Of a stretch of 33,361 nt of DNA, positions 6,401 to 15,214 are shown piece after piece. The notes below the pieces were generated by a model. That model had not been told where the DNA came from and made no database searches. It worked only from the letters and a program-made list of their open reading frames with translations. Position 1 is the first letter of the stretch. Every line of letters begins with the position of its first letter. Source of the DNA: Cyclobacteriaceae bacterium (lineage in GTDB: Bacteria > Bacteroidota > Bacteroidia > Cytophagales > Cyclobacteriaceae); contig JAKISE010000029.1 in NCBI GenBank assembly GCA_021648745.1, forward strand, positions 1 to 33,361. Direction: 5' to 3'. The position numbers and the translations under genes are program-made.

Positions 6401-8602
6401 TTACTTGTTTAAACTTAAAATCATCTTAGCAAAATAGGTTCTTCCTAAATTAATAGCAGCATGCCTGTCATCATCAGTATCTGCTGTTAGGCGATAACCA
6501 ACAGTTCTTAAAACATAATTGTCAAATAAGTTTTTACCGCCAACAACTATATTAAGCTTATTATCAAAAAATTGCTTACCAAATGTTACTTCTAAGTCAC
6601 TATAAGATTCTGTAAATACATTATACAACTCTTCGGTATCAATATCAAGCACTAAGCCTGGAGTTTCGCCATACAGTTTATAATTAGCCATAGTAATTAA
6701 GCCCCAAGATTTTATATTATATTTTGCATTTATTGTTATGTTATCATACTTGATAGGGGTTGTCCAATCATTCCCATCATTCTCAAAAGATTCACTAGTT
6801 CTACTATAGCCAGCGGATAAAGTTAACCCATTCTGATGCTGCAAAGAGACGCTCATATTTGTGCCAATGTATCGCTGCCCATCTAAATTTCTGTAGGTGG
6901 CAGAAGTAGGGCCATCCTCTGGAGTGGTAATTAAAGAAATTACGTCATTCCCATCATTAAAAAAGAAGGAGGGTTCAATTTTAATTGCATATTGGCCTTT
7001 TTTGATTCTATAACCGATTGAAGCATTATAACTATTAGTTGTTTCCGCCAGCAAGTTGGAGTTACCTGTAATGTCATGGTTAACATCTTGAAAGTTTAGG
7101 TATAATTCTTTTAAAGAAGGAGCTCTAAACCCTTTGGCATAAGAAACCCTAATATTTAAGTTATCAATTGGTTTCCATTGAAGATTTACTGAAGGAATGA
7201 TTGGAGCATCAAAAGTTGTGTTATAGATTAAACGTACTCCGGGCTGAAAAGAAATGTTTTTATGTACTTGCCAATGAGAACTTACAAAAACCGCATAATC
7301 GGTAATTATAGCAGAGTCTTCATTAACTCTTTCACCCTTTCCAAATTCATGGTTGATATCCCAACCAAACTGATATGATATTTTAGAATCCTTTTTTGCA
7401 TAAGTAAAATTACCCCTAGTCATTATATTGTCAAATCTTGTTGTGGCGGTTTTAAGTACTTCACTTTGAATAAGGCTCTCAACATCTCGATTGAAATAAG
7501 TATATGACCCAACCACATTATAGGATAAGTTTTCATTTATTTTATCCAACAAAGTTATCTTATTGATAGTTCTTAACGTTAAGTAATAAAAATCCATCCC
7601 AGCATTCGTATAATCACGTAATCGGGAATTCATTATAGAACTGCTTAGCCTTACACTGAAGTCTTTGTTTTTAAAGGCATAATCAATTTCTCCATTATAA
7701 GTCAGCTTTGGTTTGAACTCCATTATTCTATCATCAACAGCATTCATCTCCCCCTCAGGGCTCATATTTATATCCATGCCCTGAAACATATTTCTATTAC
7801 CTGAGGCCGTAATGGTATGTTTACCTCTTATCATAGAACCATACGCACCAAAAACATACGATCTGTTGTTATCAACATACCCATTTATTTTTCCAATGTT
7901 TTTATTAGTTGTGTTCTTTTTAGTAATAATGTTAATAACTCCAGCAATAGCGCTTGTACCATAAACAACCGACATTGGGCCTTGTATAATTTCAACGTGA
8001 TCTACATTATCCATATTAATTTGCGATAAATCAATATTTCCATCAACTCTTCCCACAATTGGTACTCCATCTATCAAAAACTTAATGTTTTCGCCACCCA
8101 TACCTTGCATTTCTATTGTAGTACCAGTAACCGTATTTGTATTAACTCTTAAATTAACCTCCTGGCTTAACGCTTCGGCCAAATTATTTACACCCCTTTG
8201 CTGCATTTGTTCGCTCCCAACCACATTAATTTTATAAATAGATTTATCTGCTTTTTGAGGCCCATATTGCCCGGTAACCACCACTGCATCTAACATGTCA
8301 AACTGTACTGTCATATCCAGTGTCAGGTGTTCGCCTTTGCTTATTCTGCCTTCTATTGTTTCGTAACCAACAAAAGATATTTTAAAATCGACTACTTGGT
8401 CTAAGTTAAATTTAGCTACACCGTTGGCATCAGTAATTTCACCTCTTAGCAAGCTGCCATCAGTCTTGTATAAGCCCACATTGGCATAAGGCATTGCTTC
8501 CTGGGTGGTAGCATCTACTAGTTTAATACTTGTGTTTTGCCCAAATACAATAGTGTTTGAGAACAACATGATGAGAATGAAGAAGGTAAACTTTGATTTC
8601 AT
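6401..8602 (-). CDS. TonB-dependent outer-membrane receptor, probably for heme
   Basis: A 733-residue receptor with signal peptide (residues 1-22), a carboxypeptidase-regulatory-like domain (about 24-100), a plug domain (about 115-230, with IKFLIDGVPIVGR and VEIIQGPMSVVYGTSAIAGV) and a beta-barrel to the C-terminus. Barrel residues 492-500 read FRAPSLKEL, matching the FRAP motif conserved in heme receptors, followed by an NSNLLAE segment where those receptors carry NPNL. This supports heme as substrate. It would import its ligand across the outer membrane with TonB/ExbBD energy. It lies 18 bp after the ChaN-like gene and 10 bp before the HmuY-family gene, all one strand, so they form one operon. 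No ABC-type inner-membrane heme transporter lies nearby. The receptor call is certain, heme specificity likely. Confidence 0.92.
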   Translation of the reverse strand: MKSKFTFFILIMLFSNTIVFGQNTSIKLVDATTQEAMPYANVGLYKTDGSLLRGEITDANGVAKFNLDQVVDFKISFVGYETIEGRISKGEHLTLDMTVQFDMLDAVVVTGQYGPQKADKSIYKINVVGSEQMQQRGVNNLAEALSQEVNLRVNTNTVTGTTIEMQGMGGENIKFLIDGVPIVGRVDGNIDLSQINMDNVDHVEIIQGPMSVVYGTSAIAGVINIITKKNTTNKNIGKINGYVDNNRSYVFGAYGSMIRGKHTITASGNRNMFQGMDINMSPEGEMNAVDDRIMEFKPKLTYNGEIDYAFKNKDFSVRLSSSIMNSRLRDYTNAGMDFYYLTLRTINKITLLDKINENLSYNVVGSYTYFNRDVESLIQSEVLKTATTRFDNIMTRGNFTYAKKDSKISYQFGWDINHEFGKGERVNEDSAIITDYAVFVSSHWQVHKNISFQPGVRLIYNTTFDAPIIPSVNLQWKPIDNLNIRVSYAKGFRAPSLKELYLNFQDVNHDITGNSNLLAETTNSYNASIGYRIKKGQYAIKIEPSFFFNDGNDVISLITTPEDGPTSATYRNLDGQRYIGTNMSVSLQHQNGLTLSAGYSRTSESFENDGNDWTTPIKYDNITINAKYNIKSWGLITMANYKLYGETPGLVLDIDTEELYNVFTESYSDLEVTFGKQFFDNKLNIVVGGKNLFDNYVLRTVGYRLTADTDDDRHAAINLGRTYFAKMILSLNK

Positions 8603-8620
8603 AATCGTTTAGGTAATAGG

Positions 8621-9496
8621 TTATCTATTTGTTTGCGTCATATTATCAGCTACTACAATGATGTAGTTGGCAATGGTGGATCTTTTGTCTTCTGTCAATT
8701 TATCCCAATCCGATTGAGTTAAGGTAGTAACAGACTTGATATTTAGCCCAGGCTTAATTTTGTTAACCCACCAAATAATACCACGGTTGTAGTTAGAGTG
8801 GTAAGAACCATCGATATGGAAGTATAAATCTCCTTCGTTAAAATTCTTTACAGAAAAATGAGCCATAGTAGCATCTTTAGACGCTTGAGCCGTTTGAATA
8901 TTTAACATGTTTGGAGGCACGTGCCCACCCATCATGTCTTTCATATCAGCATAAACCGATGCATCAAAATGCTCTTTTAAAGGGCCAATCATAGCAAGAG
9001 CTTCTGGGCTTAGCTCGTTTAATGCATCCATCCCTTTTTTATTAAACATAGAAGCATATCTTCTAGGAATATTAGAAGCAATAAAACGAAGGTTATTTTC
9101 TTTAGCAAACTCAACCATAGGCTTATAATCTGTTTTATAATTACCCCACATTTGAGTCATTTCAGGTATCATTTTCTTTTCAGAATAAAACCCTGCTAAA
9201 TATTCGTCCATTACTAATTGGTTTCCGTTTTCAAACATTTCGGCTCCAAAAAATAGTTTTTCCTTTTTTAGTTCGTAAAAGCTTTTAACCATTTCTATTT
9301 GCAACCAATGCGAAATTGGGTTGGTGTGGTATTCACCAAAAAATACCATGTCGCTTTCGGCTAAATCTTCAATCATTTTATCGTACTTGGCAATTTTCCC
9401 TTTCTGATTATATAATTGGTAAGCAGGTTTGTCTTGTGCATTACTTATTGCCACAACGGTAATTAATGCGATTAATGTTAGTTTTACTCTTTTCAT
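8621..9496 (-). CDS. ChaN-like heme-binding protein (PF04187-type)
   Basis: A 291-residue exported protein with a signal peptide (LTLIALITVVAISNAQ, cleavage near residue 21) but no lipobox Cys, unlike E. coli ChaN. The family signature is the FFGEYHTNPISHWLQIEM segment near residues 52-69, and a late YFHIDGSYHS segment carries further His residues. ChaN is an iron-regulated protein that binds heme between two monomers, and relatives such as PhuW sit in heme-uptake loci. It is the first gene of the minus-strand cluster continuing into the TonB-dependent receptor and HmuY-family genes. It may hold or deliver heme in the periplasm after import. Heme binding is family knowledge plus strong context. 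A -7-like promoter lies 32-39 bp upstream. Confidence 0.85.
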   Translation of the reverse strand: MKRVKLTLIALITVVAISNAQDKPAYQLYNQKGKIAKYDKMIEDLAESDMVFFGEYHTNPISHWLQIEMVKSFYELKKEKLFFGAEMFENGNQLVMDEYLAGFYSEKKMIPEMTQMWGNYKTDYKPMVEFAKENNLRFIASNIPRRYASMFNKKGMDALNELSPEALAMIGPLKEHFDASVYADMKDMMGGHVPPNMLNIQTAQASKDATMAHFSVKNFNEGDLYFHIDGSYHSNYNRGIIWWVNKIKPGLNIKSVTTLTQSDWDKLTEDKRSTIANYIIVVADNMTQTNR

Positions 9497-9527
9497 CTTT
9501 TATTATAATAAATGTTTAATCCTGATT

Positions 9528-9548
9528 CAAAATTAATTGTTTAAACAA
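9528..9548 (-). promoter_or_regulatory. Promoter element and palindrome of the heme-uptake operon
   Basis: The minus strand reads TAATTTTG at 9535-9528, an exact match to the Bacteroidota -7 consensus TAnnTTTG, 31 bp upstream of the ChaN-like start. Directly upstream at 9537-9548 is a perfect 12-bp palindrome, TTGTTTAAACAA. I see no -33 element at normal spacing and no recognisable Fur box. The palindrome is a candidate operator. Confidence 0.4.
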
Positions 9549-9591
9549 AGGGTTATATAGGCATAAACACCTACACAACCCTTAAACATTC

Positions 9592-11400
9592 CTAATCATT
9601 ATCTATTTGAATAATTAGCACCTTTTTATTAGCCTCTCTAATGATGTCAACATTTATGGTTTGCCCTGGTCTAACTTTTGTCATTCTAGCCATATACTCA
9701 TATATGTTATGTACTTCTTTTCCTGCTATGCCAACAATCACATCTCCCTTTTTCATTCCTCCTCTGTCAGCCGCAGAGCCAGTAGTTACGCCATCTACAC
9801 GTAGTCCATCTTCAGTAGATTTTCCAAAATTTGGCATAATGCCTAATTTAACTTTTCCTTTTCGGGTATTTTTAGCTCTTCCTTTTGGCCCAGCTTCTTG
9901 AAAAACTAAAGCCGTACTAGCATTAACTAGGTTCTCAGTTAAGTCATACGCATATTCTGTTACTCTAAGCATCCCTTCGAAGTTGATTTTCTCTATAACA
10001 TCGCCAGGTGTATGATAGTCTTCGTGCGCTCCAGTATTAAAGAAAAATACAGGAATGCCTTCTACATAAAAATTAGCATGATCCGATGGTCCAAATCCGT
10101 TATACTCTACACTTAAAAATAAATCTCTTTCCTTTTCAACTAAAAGATCTTTTAACAGGTGCTCGCCTTCTGTTGAAGTACCCACACCACTTATCGTAAT
10201 TTCGTTCGTGTCTTTTAACCTTCCAATCATATCAAGATTAACCATCGCCACTATTTTATCTTTAGCTACTGTAGGGTTATTGGTAAAATATTTAGAGCCA
10301 ATAGTGCCCATTTCCTCGGCACCAAATGCGATTAACAATACACTTCTTTTTAGATCAGCGTTAGCTAGCTTATCTGCAATTTCTAAAAGCCCGGAGGTAC
10401 CCGAAGCGTTATCATCGGCTCCATAATGTATGGCTTTGTTTTCGGGATCTCTAGATGAGGCTCCTCCACCCCAACCTAAATGGTCAAAATGTGCTCCTAC
10501 AACAACATATTCTCCTTTTAAACTGTTATCAGACCCTTCGATAACACCAATCACATTCCTTGTTTTGGTTTTATGAAAAACCACTTTAGATGTTCCTTCA
10601 ACAGTAGTTGTAGTAACAAAAGAATTGGCTTTCATATTTTCTGTTAAGCCAGTTTCTAACTCTTCAATTGTAGTTCCATTTGCTGCAAATACTTTGTTAG
10701 CAAATTTTCTGGTAATATTAAAAGCAGGTAAGCCTAAATTAGATTCCGTTTGGTCTATTTCTAATTCTAACAAATTGTCTTTTCTATCAACTTTTGCACC
10801 TGAAACAAATAAAATGCCGGCTGCTCCTTTTTCTTTGGCAGTAACTACTTTCGACTTTTCACCAGAAAATGGAATGTATAAACTGTTTGGGTTTCTAATT
10901 TCTGGGTCGTTTCTTAATACTAAAACCCATTTCCCTTTTACATCTATATTAGCATAATCATTCCACTGTAGGCTGTCCAAGTCAATATCAAACCCATAAC
11001 CTGCAAATGCTAATTCCGCTTTTACTGTGGCATTTGTAGAGTAGCTAAAAGGAGTAAAATCTTTTCCTAGTTCGGCAGTTTCTTCACCTACAGTTAACAT
11101 GTTTTCACCTGCAGGAGCTTCTACAGAAGTTACAACCTCAAAATATTGAAAATATCCATCTTCTCCAGCTGGCTCAACCCCATAAGATTCTAAATTTTGG
11201 GCGATATAGTCAGCAGCTTTTTTGTCACCTTCAGTTCCTGGTAACCTGCCTTCCAGCGCCCCTGAAGCAAGGTATGTTAATGATTTTCTTAAATCTTCTG
11301 TGGTAATTTCAGAATTCGTGCTAGGCTTGCAAGCACCTGCGCTTATAAGCACCCCCATTACCAATGTGGCTATCGTATTGTTCTTAAAAAAAATTATCAT
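9592..11400 (-). CDS. M28-family aminopeptidase lipoprotein with PA and PDZ domains
   Basis: A 602-residue lipoprotein (Cys24 in the SAGAC lipobox). A PA-type insertion covers about residues 120-270. The M28 catalytic domain has the full dizinc set: His304 (GAHFDH), bridging Asp329 (YGADD), catalytic Glu362 and metal ligand Glu363 (FGAEEMG), Asp390 (NLDMIG) and His463 (EDYHTPGD). A C-terminal PDZ domain (about 515-602, including GSAADRGGMKKGDVIVGIAG) probably binds peptide C-termini or regulates access. It should remove N-terminal amino acids from peptides outside the inner membrane. It is the last gene of a three-gene minus-strand operon, 24 bp after the TolB-like propeller gene. All key residues are intact. 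Confidence 0.92.
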   Translation of the reverse strand: MIIFFKNNTIATLVMGVLISAGACKPSTNSEITTEDLRKSLTYLASGALEGRLPGTEGDKKAADYIAQNLESYGVEPAGEDGYFQYFEVVTSVEAPAGENMLTVGEETAELGKDFTPFSYSTNATVKAELAFAGYGFDIDLDSLQWNDYANIDVKGKWVLVLRNDPEIRNPNSLYIPFSGEKSKVVTAKEKGAAGILFVSGAKVDRKDNLLELEIDQTESNLGLPAFNITRKFANKVFAANGTTIEELETGLTENMKANSFVTTTTVEGTSKVVFHKTKTRNVIGVIEGSDNSLKGEYVVVGAHFDHLGWGGGASSRDPENKAIHYGADDNASGTSGLLEIADKLANADLKRSVLLIAFGAEEMGTIGSKYFTNNPTVAKDKIVAMVNLDMIGRLKDTNEITISGVGTSTEGEHLLKDLLVEKERDLFLSVEYNGFGPSDHANFYVEGIPVFFFNTGAHEDYHTPGDVIEKINFEGMLRVTEYAYDLTENLVNASTALVFQEAGPKGRAKNTRKGKVKLGIMPNFGKSTEDGLRVDGVTTGSAADRGGMKKGDVIVGIAGKEVHNIYEYMARMTKVRPGQTINVDIIREANKKVLIIQIDND

Positions 11401-11424
11401 TTTATATATAGTTAAAAGTCGGGC

Positions 11425-12465
11425 TTATTCTTTTGGTCCTAAGTTTAAAGAAGAAACATCCATTACGTATAGTTTTAAAGATCGGTCGCCTTTTTCATTT
11501 CCTCTACTTGAAGAAAATGAGATGGACTTACCATCTGGTGAAAAAGCAGGGAATCCATCAAATGATTCACTGTTTGTTAGTCTTTTTTCTTCTCCTGTTT
11601 TTAAGCTTCGTAACATAATTTCGTAATTATGAGGAGGAAAAACAGTTACATAAGCAAAGTGTTCGCCATCCGGAGCTGGAAATGGAGCCCAATGCGTACC
11701 GCTTTTATGAGAAATTTGTTTCATATCGCTGCCATCTACATTAACTGTAAAAAGGTGCATATCTCTACCCTCTTGCCCTTCTTCAGACTTTTTCCAAGCT
11801 CTGTATAAAATGGTTGAATTATCTTCCATTATAAAAGCTCCACCTTCTTGCCAATCGGGTGTAAACGTAATTTGCTTCTGATCGCTTCCATCAGGGTTCA
11901 TTGTCCATAGGTCAATCATTCCGTCTGTTTGGCGACTGAATAAAATAATTTTTCCATTTGGGCTTATGCCTACTTCTGCATCATATTGTTCGTTATTAGT
12001 TAAACGAATAATGTTACCACCATCTAAATCGCTCGTATACAGTTCAGCTCCTTGAGGGTAATCCTTAGGATCAGAATAATTTCCTCTATGCATGTCTAAA
12101 TGGTCTTTTGTAGATGTCCAAATTAAACGCTTTCCATCGGGTGTATAATGAGAGCAAGCGTCATCGCCAACCGCATTGATTTTCTTTAAATCGGAGCCGT
12201 CAATGTTTACTGTATATACCTGATGTGTAGTATCGGTACCCATTTTGCCATTGAAAATAACTGACTTCCCATCTGGCGAGAAATAGGCTTCAGCACCATT
12301 GGTAACTGAGGGTATATTTGTAATGGGCAATTCTGAGGGTTCCTCAGTAACTACCAATGCAGTTTCTTTTACTGTTTCGGTATCTTCACTTTGGGTAGTA
12401 TCGGAGCAAGAAATTACTGCAACTGATAAACCAAGTGCTATTGAAAATTTAAATAGATTGTTCAT
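11425..12465 (-). CDS. TolB-like WD40/PD40 beta-propeller lipoprotein
   Basis: A 346-residue lipoprotein with lipobox VISC (Cys20) followed by an acidic Ser/Thr-rich linker. The rest is a propeller built from PD40 repeats; five cores are easy to see: YFSPDGKSVIF, YTPDGKRLIW, ISPNGKIILF, FPAPDGEHFAY and FSPDGKSISF. Such propellers often form the N-terminal half of S9C prolyl oligopeptidases or the C-terminal part of TolB. Here there is no attached hydrolase domain, so it is probably a binding or scaffold protein. It sits between the M1-like peptidase (25 bp upstream) and the M28 peptidase (24 bp downstream), so co-expression with peptide degradation is likely. The exact partner is unknown. Confidence 0.85.
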   Translation of the reverse strand: MNNLFKFSIALGLSVAVISCSDTTQSEDTETVKETALVVTEEPSELPITNIPSVTNGAEAYFSPDGKSVIFNGKMGTDTTHQVYTVNIDGSDLKKINAVGDDACSHYTPDGKRLIWTSTKDHLDMHRGNYSDPKDYPQGAELYTSDLDGGNIIRLTNNEQYDAEVGISPNGKIILFSRQTDGMIDLWTMNPDGSDQKQITFTPDWQEGGAFIMEDNSTILYRAWKKSEEGQEGRDMHLFTVNVDGSDMKQISHKSGTHWAPFPAPDGEHFAYVTVFPPHNYEIMLRSLKTGEEKRLTNSESFDGFPAFSPDGKSISFSSSRGNEKGDRSLKLYVMDVSSLNLGPKE

Positions 12466-12490
12466 TTATATAATTGTTTATAAAATATTT

Positions 12491-14638
12491 TTAGTGGCTA
12501 GACCTTTTCGATTGATAAAGTGCTTTACGTGGAATAATTTTTGAAGTAACTTCCCCCTCATTAATTCTAACATTTAGAGGTGAATCTAGTGCTGGCAATG
12601 ATCCTTTTAATACATTAGTTGCACCATCACCCTCAAAACCTAAATAACCATATTTGCCATAATGAGGCAATTTTCTGGCAAGTGCCTTAATGGAGGCATC
12701 TGAATGGGCTCCTACAAAACCAACACTTTGGGCGAGATTATTAGGATTAGGAATTGCATAAACAAGTGCTCCATTTTTATCTAAATCTCCTATTTTCTTA
12801 TTCTTTTCCGCATTAAAAACAGATGCATAAGAAGTTTGCAAGTCGTTGGTATTAAACTTATTACCGTAGCCCAATACCCATACCGATTTGTCAGTAGGAA
12901 TGGCTTCAATATCAGCATCTAAAATAATTTCGGTCGTTTTACCCTGTGCTTCTTGTGTTGCCTTCCAGGTAGTAGCTAATTCCTTATAAGCTTCCTGATG
13001 CTCTCCAGTTGCTGGTATAATAAGAGCCGATTGTTTTGACCCATACACCTGTGATAATGAAGCAGGAACTTCTTTGCGATCCAATCTTCGCATAATATTA
13101 AACTGAGGATCAACTTCAATTTTTAAAGGTTTTTGATCAAAGTTGAAGCTGAATTGTTGCTCCTTTTTATTCATAGAAACAGTTTTCCATATAACCTCTG
13201 AGCTACCTTCTACATAAAATGCAACTGGTACGTTTAGGGTGAAAACATCTTCTTTTTGCGTTTGAGTTAATGTAAAACTTACGTTATTATCATTCTCATT
13301 TACCTTAGAAAGCACCAAGGTTGGAGCACCCTTTCTATCTATCCATTGGGCAAAAAATGAAGTTAAGTCCTTTCCAGAAACCTCTTCAAAACTTTTCTGA
13401 ATCTCTGGGAAAGAAGCTTTTTTAAATTCATTGTCTTTATAAAATTTTTGATATGCCTTAATAAATACTTCGTCACCCAAATTATTACGTAACATATTAT
13501 TTACCATTAACACTTTGCCATAACCGATGGCTTCTTGTGCAGAGTTATTTCTACTTAAGAATTTATTAATGGGCATGTCATTTTCTTCGTTTACATAATC
13601 CGTAAATTTTTGAAGGGTAGTTCTACGATAAGTTGCTCCACTGCCTTTCTGCTCTTGCATTAAATGGTCGGCCATATAAGCCGTAATACCCTCGCACCAG
13701 TTACCTGAAGAATAATCTACGAAAACACCGTTACCCCAATAATTATGAAGTAATTCATGTGGGTAAGAAGAGTAAAGAATCCAAGGGAAGCGAATAATTT
13801 TTTCGCCAAGCAATGTGAATGAAGGCATCCCATATCCTGTTTCCCAAAAATTTTCAACTAGTGCAAACTTGGTATAAGGGTATTTGCCAATTAAGGTTTC
13901 GTACATACTTAAATAACCACTGGTGGTGTTTAAGTATCTGTCGGCTAACTCTTGATCTGGTGTTCTTAAAAAAGCCTGAACTTCTACATCACCTAACATT
14001 TTTGAGTACTCGGTCCACTTTGCACCAATTAAAAATATCTCATCCATTGGCTCTGGAGAGTGATATGTAATGCTTTTAGTATCTCCAATGGTTTCGTTTT
14101 TTGTGCGCTCACCTTGAGAAACAATTGACCACTCCTTATTAATTACTACGTTTAAATCGAAACTTGAGAGCAAATCGCTCTCAAACTTAGGAAGCCAAAT
14201 AGTTGCACCTGCCAAATAAATTCCATTATCTGTAATTGTTCCTTTCGTTTCGCTAAATCCTCTTGCATATTCAGCAGCTGATTGCTTTATCTCATCTTTA
14301 ATAATTCCTTTATATGAAATACTAAATGAATTCTTGGAAGATTTTTTAAGTGTGAGCTTATATTTTTTTGCGTAGCTCTTCGTATCCTCATTATTATTAT
14401 CTACTTCAATAATTTTACCTCCTTTAACCGCATTAATTGTTAAGTCTTTATTCAAAAATAAAAAGGCGGTATGCTTGGCGTCTAATATCCCATCGGGTAG
14501 ATCAATTTTGTTTTCAACACTAATACTTGACTCTGCTACATTAATAGTGGCAGCTATGTTTTGATAAGCGTTTTGCGCCAACACATACTGAAAAGCAAAT
14601 GCACAAAACAACATTAACAATAGTTTACGTTTATTCAT
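12491..14638 (-). CDS. Exported M1-like (gluzincin) zinc metallopeptidase
   Basis: A 715-residue protein with a signal peptide (LLLMLFCAFAFQYVLAQ). The active site HELLHNYWG gives zinc ligands His294 and His298 with catalytic Glu295. The third ligand is Glu316 in WCEGITAY, exactly 18 residues after His298, as in M1 peptidases. The segment GYGMPSF at about 268-274 takes the place of the GAMEN substrate-binding motif, so exopeptidase specificity is not assured. An N-terminal beta-rich domain precedes it. The C-terminal 160 residues form a separate unrecognised domain (with VWVLGYGNKF and LVYAIPNPNN) that looks alpha/beta. It is the first gene of the operon with the TolB-like and M28 genes and has a good promoter upstream. 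The protease class is firm; the substrate is unknown. Confidence 0.88.
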   Translation of the reverse strand: MNKRKLLLMLFCAFAFQYVLAQNAYQNIAATINVAESSISVENKIDLPDGILDAKHTAFLFLNKDLTINAVKGGKIIEVDNNNEDTKSYAKKYKLTLKKSSKNSFSISYKGIIKDEIKQSAAEYARGFSETKGTITDNGIYLAGATIWLPKFESDLLSSFDLNVVINKEWSIVSQGERTKNETIGDTKSITYHSPEPMDEIFLIGAKWTEYSKMLGDVEVQAFLRTPDQELADRYLNTTSGYLSMYETLIGKYPYTKFALVENFWETGYGMPSFTLLGEKIIRFPWILYSSYPHELLHNYWGNGVFVDYSSGNWCEGITAYMADHLMQEQKGSGATYRRTTLQKFTDYVNEENDMPINKFLSRNNSAQEAIGYGKVLMVNNMLRNNLGDEVFIKAYQKFYKDNEFKKASFPEIQKSFEEVSGKDLTSFFAQWIDRKGAPTLVLSKVNENDNNVSFTLTQTQKEDVFTLNVPVAFYVEGSSEVIWKTVSMNKKEQQFSFNFDQKPLKIEVDPQFNIMRRLDRKEVPASLSQVYGSKQSALIIPATGEHQEAYKELATTWKATQEAQGKTTEIILDADIEAIPTDKSVWVLGYGNKFNTNDLQTSYASVFNAEKNKKIGDLDKNGALVYAIPNPNNLAQSVGFVGAHSDASIKALARKLPHYGKYGYLGFEGDGATNVLKGSLPALDSPLNVRINEGEVTSKIIPRKALYQSKRSSH

Positions 14639-14679
14639 TTTTTTCTATAATATTTAAATAATTACAATTTCAAAAAAAA

Positions 14680-14728
14680 CAAACATAATGAGTAAATTAC
14701 CAATAAACAATGATTGCTTATTGTTTAT
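14680..14728 (-). promoter_or_regulatory. Promoter of the peptidase operon with overlapping inverted repeat
   Basis: On the minus strand TTG (14710-14708) is followed after 20 bp by TATGTTTG (14687-14680). This matches the Bacteroidota -33/-7 promoter in sequence and spacing, 41 bp upstream of the M1-like start. An inverted repeat, ATAAACAAT (14703-14711) and ATTGTTTAT (14720-14728) with an 8-bp spacer, covers the -33 element and is a candidate operator. The rest of the 363-bp gap to 15002 holds only the hairpin at 14900-14926. Confidence 0.55.
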
Positions 14729-14899
14729 CAATATTATTTCATTGAATAACGGACTAGTAAACCAATAGACTATTTTAATAGAATCTTAAAATAGCAATTT
14801 TGTTAAAAGATGAAACCTGAAAATGGGGCAGAAGTATTTCAGCCAACGAATTTGTATATTAGAGTTACCCATTTGAGTCGCAAAAACTTCAATGAACAA

Positions 14900-14926
14900 G
14901 TCATCCTGAATTTAGTTCAGGATGAC
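14900..14926. repeat. Perfect 11-bp hairpin, dispersed-repeat type
   Basis: GTCATCCTGAA and TTCAGGATGAC are perfect inverted arms around the 5-nt loop TTTAG. It lies between the convergence-free ends of two minus-strand units (XRE/DUF2975 upstream, M1-like operon downstream). Hairpins of this sequence type are common dispersed elements in Bacteroidota genomes. It may also act as a terminator for the XRE gene, though no T-run follows. Confidence 0.55.
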
Positions 14927-15001
14927 CATATATTTGATACTATTCAGGCATAGAAAAATTGTCTGTGCTTTAAATGGATAACCCTAATAAATAATTGCTG
15001 G

Positions 15002-15214
15002 CTAACCTTCTTTTTTCACAAATTCAAACAGATCACCAGGTTGGCAATCCAGTTCTTCACAAATGAGTTCTAGTGTAGAAAAACGAATGGCTCTGGCTTT
15101 TCCGCTTTTTAATATCGATAGGTTTGCAATTGTAATGCCCACACGCTCTGCCAGTTCTGTCAATGACATTTTTCTTTTGGCAAGCATAACATCCAAGTTT
15201 GTTATAATAGGCAT
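15002..15214 (-). CDS. XRE-family (Cro/C1-type) small transcriptional regulator
   Basis: A 70-residue protein consisting almost only of a helix-turn-helix: KRKMSLTELAERVGIT, then the recognition helix NLSILKSGKARAIRFSTLEL and a closing helix ending CQPGDLFEFV. This matches the short XRE regulators (YozG type) that accompany DUF2975 membrane proteins. The ATG at 15212-15214 abuts the TAG stop of the DUF2975 gene at 15215-15217 with no base between, so translation is probably coupled. As a pair they probably form a membrane-protein/regulator module. The signal sensed is unknown. Confidence 0.88.
   Translation of the reverse strand: MPIITNLDVMLAKRKMSLTELAERVGITIANLSILKSGKARAIRFSTLELICEELDCQPGDLFEFVKKEG

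Noticed and set aside
9592..14638. Contiguous secreted peptidases as a possible toxin-maturation or bacteriocin locus
   Set aside because: No precursor peptide, ABC exporter or immunity gene is present. General peptide degradation explains the cluster.
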